Assembly: GCA_026874595.1 (NCBI GenBank)
Contig: CM049318.1
Coordinates: 38,525,956-38,589,955 of the forward strand
Source of the DNA: Sipunculus nudus
Taxonomy: Eukaryota > Annelida > Sipuncula > Golfingiida > Sipunculidae
Length of the DNA: 64,000 nucleotides
Direction: 5' to 3'
Below, piece by piece: positions 24,946 to 37,477 of the stretch (its first letter is position 1; every line of letters starts with the position of its first letter). The notes beneath the pieces are model-generated. The model did no database searches. It was not told the origin of the DNA and worked only from the letters and a program-made list of their open reading frames with translations. The position numbers were made by a program, and so were the translations under genes.

Positions 24946-25929
24946 GTAAATACACACATTATAGTATAATTTATTAGGATTGTGGACACGGCCCAAGGGC
25001 TTCTTAGGTGTTTTGTTTAGTGCCGTACTTTTCAAGAACGTCATTCACAGCAAATGGATTTTCTAACAGTTCTGCTTCATCAACTATTGAATCATTTAAC
25101 TCACCAAACAAAAACACATTCCTTAAATGCTCGGGGACTGTTATTTCTTGAATAACGTTTCTATAACAGCTCTGAATTTCTTATAAGCCTAATGTGTACA
25201 GTTAACTGCATGTCCATCTTGGATTAAGCATTTGTTTTATATTGTTTTTTTCCATTCCTTCTAACCCTTGATCATATTTTTAAGTCCCTTCCCCCCTGCT
25301 TTACTATCTGTACAAATTATTCAAACAGCCAAATATTCGTAAGAGTATAATAGTTCAACTTATTCTGTAACATGTATTTGTCATATGGTCGGGTACAACA
25401 AATTATCATATGATGATAATAATAATAAAAATAAAAATATTATCTAGAATCTGCGGCTGTAACTCTCAATTGCATATACCAGGCAAGCTGGCAACACTAA
25501 ATCTTAGAACATTCGGGGCATGTATTCTTCTTTGAATGAGGTTTCATGTTGCGTCTTAAGTGAAATATATTGGCACTTTATATCTTACTCAATGGAACGT
25601 CTCGTGGTAATGCAAATTAGTTGCCGGCTTAAGAACATGTGACACAACTCAATAATGGTATAGTTCTTGTTTATGATTTAGAGTACACTCGGGTTCAAGA
25701 ACATGTGACACAACTCAATAATGTTTTTTTCCCTTGTTTATGATTTAGAATACACTCGGGAACTAGAGAAATAATAAGCAGGATTCTCTTTACCAATTCA
25801 ATCAAGGGATATAAGTTTTATAAGGAGCTTTTAATTTTGTAATTTTTCTCGGTTCCTTGAGGAACATACAGTCCATAAAAGATGCTGTAGGGTTACAAAT
25901 TCTATATTTCTCTCACTTTCTCTTTCTCT

Positions 25930-25995
<66 letters not shown>

Positions 25996-26754
25996 TCTAC
26001 TCCTGTGTATTTGCCGATTTCGGTATCGGGAAAAACGTTTGCGCAAGGCGAGGGTGGCGGATCACCTTGGTGTCGGCGTCATGTGCAAATGTTAGTTGGC
26101 TGTGTATAATGGCTACGTGTACATGTATATGAATTAATACACATCATAGATGAGTAAAACAGTTTCTTTTTTCAAATATTTACAAAGAGTGTCAATATCA
26201 TGAATACACTAGAGTCAATTAAGTATATCAATGATACCATACAAGGCGCGTTACATCTAAGAAACAAGTTTACAGTATTTACACAGATCAATCAAGAAAA
26301 CGCACGACAGAGGGTAAAAAAAAGGAGGATCATAGTCTGTTTGCCTCCTCTGACCTGGGAGACATTAAGCTTTTTTTTCCATTTGGGTACACGCATCAAA
26401 GTCCGACTCATGACCATGTACAGAGCTTTCAAAGAAATTCAAGACTGTTCAAGGAGCCTTATATATAATGCCTCATTTGCTGTTTTATGGTCAGACTACT
26501 TCCGGCTCATTTGCGGGCTCTTAGGAAACGACCGATGCGTCGACAAGAAAAAACTCATTGAAACTCACTGGTGCTCACTATAGGCTCGCTTACACCGATA
26601 AACTGGAGAAAGGCAGAATGTTTGATGTCGGATAGCGGATAGCGCGTCTTGTGGATAAAAGAGACAAATAAAAAGAAGGGAAATCGGGAATTTGAGTATT
26701 TTTGGCGAAAGGCGAGATTGGCGGATAAACGGGCGACAAATAAACGAGAGCAAA

Positions 26755-26818
<64 letters not shown>

Positions 26819-29800
26819 CGGGTTCAAATATTCGGGTTTGATAATACCGCGAAATTAATACCTTCGTGAATAAGAGCCCCCATCGTAGAAGACAAGTCGA
26901 AAAACAAAAAGGTTAATAAAATTAAATAATTGATTCTGTATATTACCATTAATCTTAGACAGGTATGACAAATTTCAGATCTTTCAAATTATCTACCAAC
27001 ACATAACAACCTTTTCCAAATTTTTTGAGTTTGCGCACATATTACATTATATAATTAATTCATAAAATGATAAATATACTCTGTGTCGGTTATTTTATGG
27101 TGGGATCGTGAAAGGTGAATCCTCGCAAAACGATGAAAAAAAGATAAAATCGCGAAATGTTAACCTCGCGAATATGAAACAAAACAACAGTATTATATGA
27201 TACTGCCAAATAATATGACTGATAACCATCACGGATACACATTAATATTTGACAGGTAAGCTGCCACCGTTCGCGGACTACAGAGAGCCACAGGTGCTGC
27301 AGCTGAACGGCCGTGTTCTGATCTCCATGCATCCTCCTCCACATCTGGGACTGGCCAGGGCTGTGTCAGTCCAGCTCAAGAACAGTAACCCGGTCCGCAT
27401 ACAACTCTGGGTAGCAGCCGAACCACCGAGATACAAACTACTGTGGCACAAACGTCTCCAGTCTGACATGACAGAGGCGTCCAGTATCATTGTGGGTCAA
27501 CTTTGAGATGTTATATTTTTTATTCATATATGTTATGGCTAATCTGCTATTAATATATGCTCGAATATGAGTGCATCCGCCAGGAGGACATGCGTTCACC
27601 CTCGTTCGTGTGTGTGTGTTTGTGTGTGTGTTTGTTCATAATTAAACTCAAGCAATCCTTAACGGAACCTCATGAAATGATTAGATAATTTCGGAAATAC
27701 GCCAACGGGGGAATTTAGATTATGGTGTGGACCCAGAAAATTTATCAAGACTCAGGAACGTCATCAAAGAATACTCATTAATGTACATTCACATATGCAC
27801 CAATGAACCTGCGAATATGGGGCGAACAAATTTTACAAGAATCCCACAATAGGGACCCCCTACATGGCGGAGGCTTGCATGCCTGAGATTTCAGATTTCT
27901 AATTATTAAGCTAATATTATAACCTAAGCTACATATGGAAAATTATGACTATATTCAAGTAAATTACTTTGCAAAATCTATTTGAAATGTTGATATAACG
28001 ATAACGCTGACGCTTTAACTTATGTCTAAATGTTCTTTTGTCATGCTTGCGCTTGACTTAATGCATTTAAGACGTTTCATTAACAATTATATACTCACAG
28101 TTGGAATTATATGTTGGCGGAATGATTGTGCAGCGTATTTCCCAAAGACGGTGAATAACGTTTATCTTTTTTTTTTGTTTTACGAGAAACGGTACTATCG
28201 TTTTAGTTCTTGAGTACCTGTGTGACCTGATTCTTCCAGAGGTCATTATGCACTTGTCCTTCATCATACTCTAGGTAATCTGATGTACATATGTGACTTC
28301 AGTAATGTAGACTCAGTTTAGTGTAAATAGGGCTCTCCCGTGCAGCTCAGTGACTGGAAATATTAGATCTAAAAACATTCATGGAAGCTATAAAGATGCA
28401 TAAGCCCTTTGGCTGAAATTACGGCAGGACAATTTCAGTTTCGTAACCTTCTTGCCTTGGTGCAAAGCTGAATTACACAACGGGGAACCCGGACTCCATA
28501 CTCAAAAGCGGATCCAAGGGAGGGGTCTGGGGGTCTTTAATTTTGCCCTTGCAAATAATAACAGTCCTGAACACAGAACATTTGTATTATTCTTAGAATG
28601 AAACAAAACATTAAGCTTTATAAACTCCCCTTTATTACACAATCTTTACTTATCTTTCATTACGGTCCGATGTATTCGCCCTGTATAGAGAAAACATCCG
28701 GTTAGTGTCATGTTCAAAAGGTCAAGTTGTCAATATTCAGTTTTTGTGCAGCAAACAGACAATATACACAGTCCTTCTGAAAATATATACAATATTAAAA
28801 ACCAGTCACGAAAATATTGAATCAATAAAGTTTCATTATTTTATTATCAGTCCTTTGTGTTCCAGTTTGCTCTGAAGAACCAGGAATTGGTAAATCTGAC
28901 CAAGCATCACCGGGTAGGCATTTTGACTGAGCGTGACCCAGGACCAATCCCGTACAAGGTGGTCAGTCAGCCCGAGATTGCGTTGTCGCGTAAGCCCGTC
29001 ACAAAACCCTTCCCCGGAGTGAATGATACCGTGGAATTTGATTCGCTGGGATTGCCTTTTCAATTTGCATACAATATTTGCATCACTATCGGTAAGTTGT
29101 TATATTCATTTCTCACCTGTGTGTCTATATAAGGCTCTTTTATTTGTAAATCAATTATAGATTAAGTTTTGTTTTAAAGATTTGATACAGTCATGCATGG
29201 ACAGGATGACCAGCGATCTTTTATTAGTTTGCATGAATGAAGGGTCATGTTGGAGTCATTCAGCTGGCCGGCATCCAATACTGACGGGAAAGGATATATT
29301 TTATATTTATTACAGTCAATCTGTAAAGTAATAATTTTTTTACTCAAATTTTAAATCTATATTTGGAAGAAAAAGTTCAGCAGATCTGTTATATATGAAG
29401 ATAATGCAATATATTATTTTCTTTAAGATGCTAAATTAAATTTCCGGTACATGAAAAAGGCAAAATATGTATAGATCTATATCAAAGTCTCTGAACATAT
29501 AAATATTATTGAGAATAAGCCTTTGATGAACTTTTTAACATGGCAGCATTTAGCATTAACAGAGGAGGTTTTCAATTTTTTCCGTACATATATAAGAAGG
29601 CAACAAAATCAGAAATGGTACAATTCTAAGCCAATATCGAACCGTATCGACCTTTTTAACTGGATACATTGTTCATCTCTGAACTTTTACGTGATCGCTA
29701 GGTAACGCTTCAGTGGCGTTGCTACGTGTTGTTTTGATTGGTCCCAGTGTGGCGCTCGAGTCACGGCCATAAATAATTGACACGGTCCCCGGCGCAGACG

Positions 29801-32800
29801 GCCGGAACCAGAAGTGAAAAGCCGTGATGCATTAATAAAGTGGCCGAGTTTTTATAAAAGCCCACTGTGATTGGAATCAATATAGGATTTCAGCCGGCCA
29901 TATTGTATACGGCCCCTGTGCGACACGAGTCTTTCTCATCACTAAACTCACCATCACAGATCAATCATTCATGAAAAACCGTACCTGTGGACAAGGCGTG
30001 TATTTGGGGGGTTATTTAGAAACGATGCCTTACAGAAGACAAACAATAGAAATTGTACAATACAGCAGGTAGAAACGTGAAAAAATTCATTTATGTTCAT
30101 TAAGTCTTCTTTCCTGTTAAATACAATAATAAAACAATTACAGTTACCAATTTAAATGTGACACATAGAAAGAGAGCTTAATGTACTAATAAATGATCAA
30201 TAACAATAAGCCCTGATAAACTGGAGCCCTCTAGTACAGAAACCCGTACTCTGGTCAAGACCAAAATATGACCTGAAGGAAATTGGGCTGTGCTTCCTAT
30301 ATATATATTAGGTGTTTTTCAATGAACATTTTATAACGAACACGCACGAACAATAGTATTTGGCGCGAATATTCACTAGTCGTATTAATATAAAAAAATA
30401 GATTTTTTGAAAGTGTCATATAATATTAATGGTATCTATAGAATATAGACATATACAAAAAATGCCGTTTATGCACTAAATATATATAAATATGTATTTA
30501 TATTCACATATACTGAAAATATATGGTTGAAATATCGACAACTTTAGGGTTGTCAAATTGGAGTATCTGAAACAACAACACGGGTTGTCAAAACGTTTAT
30601 TTGACAATCCTGTAGGATGTCAAAAGAGTTGTCAAATCTTTGCCATGACAATCAATAACTTATTTTTTATACATACATGTGTGTGTACATATACCAATTT
30701 ATCTTCTGTTCATGTGATTTTCAGATTGTTCTAGTCCTTGCCTGACAACAAAGGAACTACCTACACCGAGAGCCCACATTATAGAGGTGACAAAAACACG
30801 ATAATTCTTTTGTTATTAATCACAATCGTTTCTTACGCAAATGCTCTACATTATAAACGGCGGAATGCAAGCCTCCGCCATGTGTGTGTGTGAATACATG
30901 AATTTCTTAATGACGTTCCTGAATCCGAGACATCCACAATAAAACCTATTGATTCTTCCTTGGCATATTCACAAAATGCCCTCAAAATTTCATGAGATTC
31001 CATTCAGGATTACGTGAATTAGGTTTTGAAGACCTCCCCCCCCCTCCTCACACACACGAACGCAGATGAACTCATACCGTCCTTGCTGAGGCAATAAACT
31101 AGAGTGCCGGCTTTAGGAGTTTATCTTAATAAATTCTTCACGTTATGGAATTCAAAACATTAACTCTTAGTCAAAAAGTTTTCTACTCATTAAACAATGG
31201 AGTTTAATTTTAAGATGACTTGTGTAAATTATGTGGATTATTTGTGATTATTATTTTTGAAAGAAAATCGTGAAAAGAAAGCAAACTCAAATCTCCTTTT
31301 TAAAGGAAGTCCTTAATTAACGTTAAATATAAATAGTTCATACACAATTTTAACAAGTCCTCAAGGTGGCCATTCTTCTCCGTAAAAGAATCCTGCAAGT
31401 TTTAGAAAACTACATGTATCCACCTGCTTTCTTTTGTTGTTAATTTGCTTAATTTTTCAAAGCCCATTACTATATTATTAAATCAAGTCACAGTAAGATT
31501 CAAAACGTCTCCTGTTTACCTTTTTTTCAGACAGAAGTACCTGTAAATAAGGAAGACAAATCGACCCAGAGTCTTCCGACCACAGGTAAGATTAAATGTT
31601 ATTTTATATTCAGCATAATATAATGTATTTTATCATTATAATGATTAATATTATTATCATCATTATATATATATATAATCTGGGGCAAATAAGTAATACG
31701 GTATAAATTGTTGGATTGGCTTGAGATTTTGGCAATAGGGTGTAACACAATGATGCAGTGATGAGTATATAAATGAGTAAAGAAAGTGAATGATTATATG
31801 ACAATATGACAACAGAGAGGCCACATAAAGTTCCAGGCGATGGGAATAAAATCCTACATCCGTTTATGGATCTAAATCCACAAAAATTTCAAATGAGTTC
31901 ATATCTTACACGCAGACAAGAATACAACAGACAAATCAAAAAGACAGATCTAGGCGAAAAACATAACCTCTGTCCAGCTTGGGCACTGATGACGAATAAA
32001 ATGTTGTGACATTTTTAGTTCCCGCCGTGAGCGACAGGGGGCCCACTGAGTCGCTGGACCTGTTACAGAATACGCTGGTGTTGGGCATCCTGGGATGGCT
32101 GATTCTTGTTTCCGTCATCCTGCTCACTGTCATCTTCGTCCTCTGTTGCATTCATCTCAGGCCTCAGAAGAATCAGAATACCAGGTGAGCTTTATTTTCA
32201 TCCCTTCATGTAGCCTGGTCACTCTCTCCTGATCTACAACTTGCCTATCACCTTTCCGCCAGATGTCGCTTTTACTCAAAACTTACCTCTTCTGTTTTAG
32301 CACTGTGGGACGGCAGGGACTACTTATATCATTCGTCAAACTTAAAAATCAAAATTTGTAACATTACAAGAAAACAACATCTGTTTACCTTTCACATGCG
32401 CATGCTTACAAAATATTACTTATTCCGTAAAGTCCTTACCACAGAATCACCCATGTTTATGTAATTTGTCTTGAACTAATTCTTATCCAACACATTTGAA
32501 CGGACTACATTGTCCTCTTTACTTTAATTATACCTACGCCGCTGGTGTATGAAGAAGATTCGTAGCATTGTCGGGGTCAGATTTCGACACCAACGATTTC
32601 AAAACAGCAGAGTCGCACGGATTTTCCCTGGAGTCTATGAGGTTCACCATGCTCACAGGATACAAACCCTTTCTTGTTGAACCATTTTTGTTATAATAAG
32701 CACATTTTGAGTTGACCATGAATATACAGACATTTTAAGAGCTTTGTGCTCAAATGGTAACACGTATCCGGTCTAGACCTTAAATGTATAGGTATTAGTG

Positions 32801-33831
32801 GTAGGTATTAGTTTTAAAATCATAATCGATGATTGAAAAATACAAGAGACAAATGATCGTTTTAAATCGATCGTTTTATGTACCTTCTATATAAACTTTA
32901 AATCTGCTGTATAGTAATACCTAAAATATTGACCCCAGGGACATGTACATAATGTACGGTTTTCATAATGAAACTATCAATAAACCCGCATCCAAGGCCG
33001 ACTTGCCGTCGGACGATTGTTGGCTTGGCAAGGTTCCGTTTTGCTGCTGTTAATTACATTGTGTTCTGAGAGGATAAGATTCTTTGCTTGTGCATACATA
33101 ATCCTTTTAAATCGATTATGCAAAAATGCAATTGATTTAATCGAATTTGAAAGAAAACGACCGATCATCGATTGGATCGATTAATCGGCACACCGCCAAT
33201 AGGTATGAGGGGTGCATTAATATTCATGTAGAGATTCTTTTTAGAAGTTTGAGAAGAAAATGTGATTTTGTTTGATAAGATTAAAGTCTACTGGTTTCAT
33301 GGGGGAATTTGGTACCAAAGACAACGTCAATGTTCTTGGAAGTGATTTTAGTCATTCTTTAAAAAGCCTTTTATAGGAAGACATTTTTTTTTCATATTCG
33401 AAAACACCTATTTGATCTTATAATAACAAATTTAGGGTCTTCTCATCTTACTTCATTCATGAAAATGATGTTTTCCCCACATTCAAGAATCATATTCTTG
33501 AATAGAGGTAAGAAAATTCAAATATGTAAGGTTTAATTCTGAGGAGCAAAATATGCTTAGTGATATAATAAATATAAATACAGATAGAAAATAATGGTTA
33601 ACACCATGTCCCTTCAAAAGAATACATAACCTACATTTATAATAGAATATGTGCCCACGACAGATACTCCAAAGTACATTTATCTGCTGAGGGTAGGTCA
33701 TTTTCTGTATTAGCATATATTATGCCTGGTATATTTTTTTTTTCAGATCTCACGACGACATCAACTGGGCATTGTACGAGAACGCTTTCAACGGAAACAA
33801 ACAAGTCACCATGGGGGAAGGCCTGTATTAG
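24864..33831 (+). CDS. Type I membrane protein, seven exons, about 308 residues, family not recognised
   Basis: Segments 24864-24945, 27256-27491, 28851-29091, 30725-30786, 31531-31585, 32019-32184 and 33747-33831 join in frame to a TAG stop. Residues 1 to about 26 form a hydrophobic signal peptide. Residues 28-230 form an ectodomain, probably rich in beta strands (RIQLWVAAEPPRYKLLW), with sequons at N121 and N164 and a Cys cluster (CITIDCSSPC). The membrane helix spans about 245-270. The tail is about 38 residues long and holds YENA at 291-294. A pYxN motif binds Grb2-type SH2 domains in known proteins; its use here is inference. The weak point is the exon 2 donor (ATT|GTGGGT): either this is used or a small exon was missed. 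I do not recognise the family, though the layout is that of a receptor or adhesion protein. Confidence 0.7.
25933..25992. repeat. (TA)n microsatellite, left flank of pogo-like element
   Basis: A pure AT run that stops exactly where the inverted-repeat element begins. Confidence 0.95.
25993..26757. mobile_element. Pogo/Tigger-like inverted-repeat element in (TA)n
   Basis: CAGTCTACTCCTGTGTATTTG at the left matches the inverted right end, whose reverse complement starts CAGTTTGCTCTCGTTTATTTG. Both ends are flanked by TA, the target of pogo and Tc1/mariner transposases. The inner plus-strand frame at 26200-26583 shows no transposase motif that I recognise. It is probably non-autonomous. Confidence 0.7.
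26758..26816. repeat. (TA)n microsatellite, right flank of pogo-like element
   Basis: A pure AT run on the other side of the insertion. Confidence 0.95.
27256..27491 (+). CDS. Membrane-protein gene 2, exon 2 (ectodomain)
   Basis: It starts after TATTTGACAG with G-KLPPFADYREPQVLQLNG, in a GC-richer coding stretch unlike its surroundings. Phase compatibility with exon 3 demands an end at 27491 with a poor GTGGGT donor. A donor at 27495 would put exon 3 into a frame with a stop. Confidence 0.65.
27570..27890 (+). mobile_element. Dispersed element family A, copy 3
   Basis: It starts CATCCGCCAGGAGGACATGCG, then has TTCGTGTGTG, GAAC.TCATGAAATGA and the close CACAATAGGGACCCC, GGCGGAGGCTTGCATGCC. 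It lies in intron 2 of membrane-protein gene 2. Confidence 0.75.
28267..28850. other. Intron 2 (right part) of membrane-protein gene 2
   Basis: No feature was recognised. It was searched for a missing small exon that would ease the weak exon 2 donor, and none with a fitting phase was found. Confidence 0.35.
28851..29091 (+). CDS. Membrane-protein gene 2, exon 3 (ectodomain)
   Basis: Two AG acceptors, at 28850 and 28865, are in frame with each other and would add or drop five residues (SFVFQ). The exon encodes both sequons (NLT, NDT) and PFQFAYNICITI, and ends with a perfect GTAAGT donor at phase 1. Confidence 0.75.
29092..30724. other. Intron 3 of membrane-protein gene 2
   Basis: AT-rich sequence with a GC-richer part near 29705-29950. 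Short repeats of GTTGTCAAA in both orientations lie near 30545-30655. No coding exon was seen. Confidence 0.4.
30725..30786 (+). CDS. Membrane-protein gene 2, exon 4
   Basis: The acceptor GTGATTTTCAG and donor GTGACA enclose DCSSPCLTTKELPTPRAHII plus one Glu. The two cysteines lie near the base of the ectodomain. Confidence 0.7.
30860..31097 (-). mobile_element. Dispersed element family A, copy 4 (inverted, shortened)
   Basis: It reads on the minus strand. GGAATGCAAGCCTCCGCC at the left is the inverted tail, and CACACACGAACG near 31050 is the inverted TTCGTGTG start. It is shorter than the other copies, so it has an internal loss. Confidence 0.7.
31531..31585 (+). CDS. Membrane-protein gene 2, exon 5 (stalk)
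   Basis: A strong acceptor (CCTTTTTTTCAG) and a GTAAGA donor flank a hydrophilic stalk, TEVPVNKEDKSTQSLPTT. Its Ser/Thr content would suit O-glycosylation. Confidence 0.7.
32019..32184 (+). CDS. Membrane-protein gene 2, exon 6 (transmembrane helix)
   Basis: It encodes a short linker and one long hydrophobic segment (LGILGWLILVSVILLTVIF), then CC, HLRPQKN and a GTGAGC donor at phase 2. Positive residues after the helix fit a type I orientation. Confidence 0.8.
32265..32557 (+). repeat. Dispersed repeat B, copy 1
   Basis: Phrases such as CATCTGTTTACCTTTCACATG, GCTTACAAA.TATTACTTATTCC, TTTATGTAATTTG and TACCTACGCCGCTGGTGTAT recur in the same order at about 59549-59830. It is non-coding and lies in intron 6 of membrane-protein gene 2. 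Confidence 0.8.
32558..33746. other. Intron 6 (right part) of membrane-protein gene 2
   Basis: AT-rich sequence. No gene or clear mobile element was recognised. Confidence 0.4.
33747..33831 (+). CDS. Membrane-protein gene 2, exon 7 and stop
   Basis: After a T-rich acceptor (TTTTTTTTTTCAG) it encodes SHDDINWALYENAFNGNKQV and seven more residues to TAG. The phase-2 join completes an Arg codon. Confidence 0.75.
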
Positions 33832-34276
33832 TCTAGCATATCACAGCATACGATACTCTCTGTGGACCATCTTTATTCGGTTTTATTCCCGAAACAACGC
33901 CAGCAATAAGACAACATACCAGCCTCAATGAAGGTTCATGAACGGATCTGTGACATTTTTGTAGCAATAACGATACGCACGATCTAAATAAGTGTTGTTT
34001 GTAGAGAAGGGTATGACAACATCACGGCCATCTTAATAGCTTATAGCCTCAAATGTGGCCCATATTTATACCATGTCGTGACGTCCCGAAATATCCAGAG
34101 GTGGTGTAAAGGTCATGTAACTTTCATTCTACTTACCTATTTAAAACTTAATATACATGCCCTTTTTCCCCGGACGAAACAGATTTTGCAATGCTTCCAG
34201 TTGAGAACGTCTACATTCTTCTTCGAATCATAGGATATGGTTGCACAATGGAACGATCCCTTGGGATGTGACAAGG

Positions 34277-34319
<43 letters not shown>

Positions 34320-36500
34320 GTACACGAAACACTTGAAGACAGTTTAATTCCAAAGACAAGGCTGAAATCAATAGCAGGATACACTGACGTAGTTTCGGAT
34401 AGATGGCACTGCGGAAGGCTGTAAGAATTTACCCCGCATATAATACAACAACACGAAGTTTTAACTCCACCAAAAGGGCCGAAATGGTTGTTTTAGTATT
34501 CCAAATCTTAGTATACTGCCAGTCGTAGGCGGTGTCTTAGACGGGTAGCGTCTCAGGAAAGAGACGGAGGGTTGCTGGCTACTAGCTTCGCCGTTGCTTA
34601 ACGTCCTCCGTGCCCTTCACATGCCTGGAATCCAACTGCCTTCCCCTCGGTTTTCTGAAATGCTTATCGGATCCCTCGGTGGAAGAGCCCAATGGCTCTA
34701 TAGGAATCTATGCTTACAGGCAGACGGGATATATTACAAGGTGAACGAACTGGTAGCAAATGAGTTAGGTATACAGTTTTGTGTTTATGTGTTACCATGA
34801 CGACTCTCTGTGAGAGAACGGTTAGATAACTTGCTGATGTTCGTGTTAAACGTTCACAACGCCACATTCCTTGTTTCCAAATAACCATGCACGAATAAAT
34901 AGTTTATGGTTTATACTCAAATGATGTTATTTTTTTGCGCAAAGGATTCATGCCCCACACGCAAACATACATGCAGCTACCAGGACTGTCGGTTTAGATT
35001 TAATTTTGAAAAAGTATAAAATCTTACAAGAAAATGCGATCCTTTTACAAGCTTCAGGTGGGAAACTATATAGGTATATTCCAGTATTCCATATAGCCAG
35101 TGATTTTGTAAAACATTGGCAAAATCGCAGAAGAAAATAATCATCGCTAATAAAATGCTACTTGGAATATTGACAGGGCATGTCAACTACACTCAATTAG
35201 AATGAAATGAACCTGACGATTTTAGAAAAAAAAAGTATATTCAGTATAAATAAAACGTTGGACATTTCTTAAAATGGTGCACATGAACAATATTAAAAGT
35301 CTAATCATGGAGTTGATTATATGAATGAAATTTTACATTATTCATGCAAACATGAAGGTATAACGTATGATCATACCTCCGTGATACAAGTAGTGTTTTC
35401 CTTTAAGTGATTGATACAGGGGCAGTAGTTAGCGGTAGTAATAGCAAGGACTTTATATCCTCATTCACATGTTTGAACAATAGGAACGGTGATCCCGTAG
35501 AACAATCATTTTTGTTGACTATCATGACATTACACCCCAACAAGGAGTTTTATCATCTGAAAACCAAGTTATGTTCAACTTCAGGTGTGACCTTGACCTT
35601 TGACACATTTGTGAAGAGAGAATGTAATCATGATTGGTCTATACAGGTTGTATGAGAGAAGGATAAGATTTCCTGTTCAAATTTGGCACGTAGACTGTGG
35701 TATATGTAATCTAGAATTGCATTTTCTTGTAAAACATACATGTGTTTACCAATGGAAGACCATCGGCAAAATTGAGAGGACTTGAACTTGGGGATTAAAG
35801 TCAAGGTCACCAGTTCTAAAGCTCATCTGAGGTTATGGTAAAAAAAAATAGTGTATCAAATCTAAAGAAAAAATATGCCATACCTAAAACACATAGAAGA
35901 GCCCGACTGTTATGGTGCTAAAGCATGTTTTTGCTGTGTAGCTGACAGGAGATGTCACTGTAATCTAGTTTCCAGTTTCCAAGGAGATTTCTCCAGGACC
36001 TCCTTGGATGTGGGTTAAAAATTGCACAGTCTTTGTACACATTGCAGTATTTTTTCTACCACTGTACCACAAAAATAACAGTTGTACAACATCTTCAGCA
36101 ACTATGTACAGATGATGTCATTGGGCATTCTCAGAATAGTGAAAAAAGGGGTACATAATTAGAAAAAAATACAGGTGGCGCCACCAGTCTTTAGCAGCTG
36201 ATAAAATTGTCCATGATCAGCAATGAAAAATCATGAAATTCAAGCATTAATTATTGAAATATTGAAGTCATTGTATTAATTTTTTTATTATTCTCGGGAA
36301 CACAAACAAAATTCCCATAATTGAGACAATGCAGGTCGCAGTGACCTCATTCCAGATTTCCAATGAGATTTTTAAAAGACCATCCAGGATGTTCATTTTA
36401 TAGGTCAAGCGTTTACGATTTGTGATTGCTAATGGACAGTCGGCCGGCCGGATAGTATGGCTCAGCATGACTGCATATCATATGAGCTTTTTTAAATCCG
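33832..36500. other. 3' flank of membrane-protein gene 2, then intergenic
   Basis: A possible polyadenylation signal, AATAAA, lies near 34894 (CACGAATAAATAG). A (TA)n tract is at 34277-34318. A TGACCTTGACCTTTGACAC phrase near 35588 looks like part of an old repeat. No gene is supported. Confidence 0.4.
34277..34318. repeat. (TA)n microsatellite
   Basis: A pure AT run. Confidence 0.95.
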
Positions 36501-36508
36501 CCCCTTAA

Positions 36509-37477
36509 AACTGTGTTTCCATACAGGCCCTTTCATAATTGAGATACGATCAGTCACGATCGTCTGCAACACTGTTTTGCACGAGCAATCGCTGGGTGTC
36601 TTGCGAGCCGTCGCTGTCATTGCAGAGGTTCTTGCGATCTTAAGGTGGTCGTAACTGATCGTAACTAACAGTATTGCGACTGTTACACAATATTGCAAAC
36701 CGCAGCGAGACTTGACGCGTGAGTTTGATCGGTTTGAAGTCGTGCACAACTCGCACGTGTACTAGCGAAGTCTAGAGACAAGTCGTTGTCCAACAGTTCG
36801 CATTACATCTTGCAACGTTGTACTACCATCACAAGACCGTTTGAGACTATATGCGACTTCTCCTCTTGGTATATATAGGGAGATTATATAGATGACCATC
36901 AATACGCCCTCAGCATTCATGGAAGAAGGGTGGCTGCTGCTCCAATACCACCTCTGAGCCGATCGCACGACCATTCGTGAGACCATTCGCATGATCGTGC
37001 AACCGGTCTCATTCAATCGCAAGAATAATCGCCTGGACCAAGACCATTCTTACAAGTGTACGCCACTTAGTCGTACAACGGTCGCTTCTAATCGCTCTGG
37101 GCCTATGTGATCGAAACTTTCGCAAATTTGCGATTGCAACGGGATTTGCGGATGGTTTGCTTAGGCTCGCAATTTTTTTTGGCGAAGTGTGCTGAAAACC
37201 TCTCGCACGTCTCTCGCAGTTTCCCGACCAATCAGCTGTTGCGAACACTCGTAAACCGCGATTTATTGACTTTCGGGATACGCCTGTGTCGTACACGGCA
37301 GACAGGAATATGTTCAAAAGTGGTAAAATTGTTTGATTTTACGTCTCGACGGATTTTCATGGAATTCTGATGTTATATATAATATAATAATGTAAATGAT
37401 ATATAATTTATATATAATGTGTATTATTTTATAAACCTATATACATTTATTGACGTCATTGAAATGGAAACGCAGTT
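36509..37477. mobile_element. Inverted-repeat element C (MITE-like)
   Basis: AACTGTGTTTCCAT at 36509-36522 pairs with the inverted ATGGAAACGCAGTT at 37464-37477, 13 of 14 bases. The interior is GC-richer and full of GATCG and TCGCA motifs in both orientations. The short open frames on both strands follow from this composition and are not genes. Confidence 0.5.

Noticed and set aside
26200-26583. 127-codon frame inside the pogo-like element
   Set aside because: No DDE-type or helix-turn-helix motif is recognisable, and the element looks non-autonomous.
32006-32188. Stand-alone 60-codon frame with a membrane helix
   Set aside because: It is not an independent gene. It is exon 6 of membrane-protein gene 2 with a few intron codons at its ends.
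32725-32790. tRNA-like phrase (GCTCAAATGGTAACACG, GGTCTAGACC)
   Set aside because: The parts do not sit at tRNA spacing and no cloverleaf could be drawn by eye.
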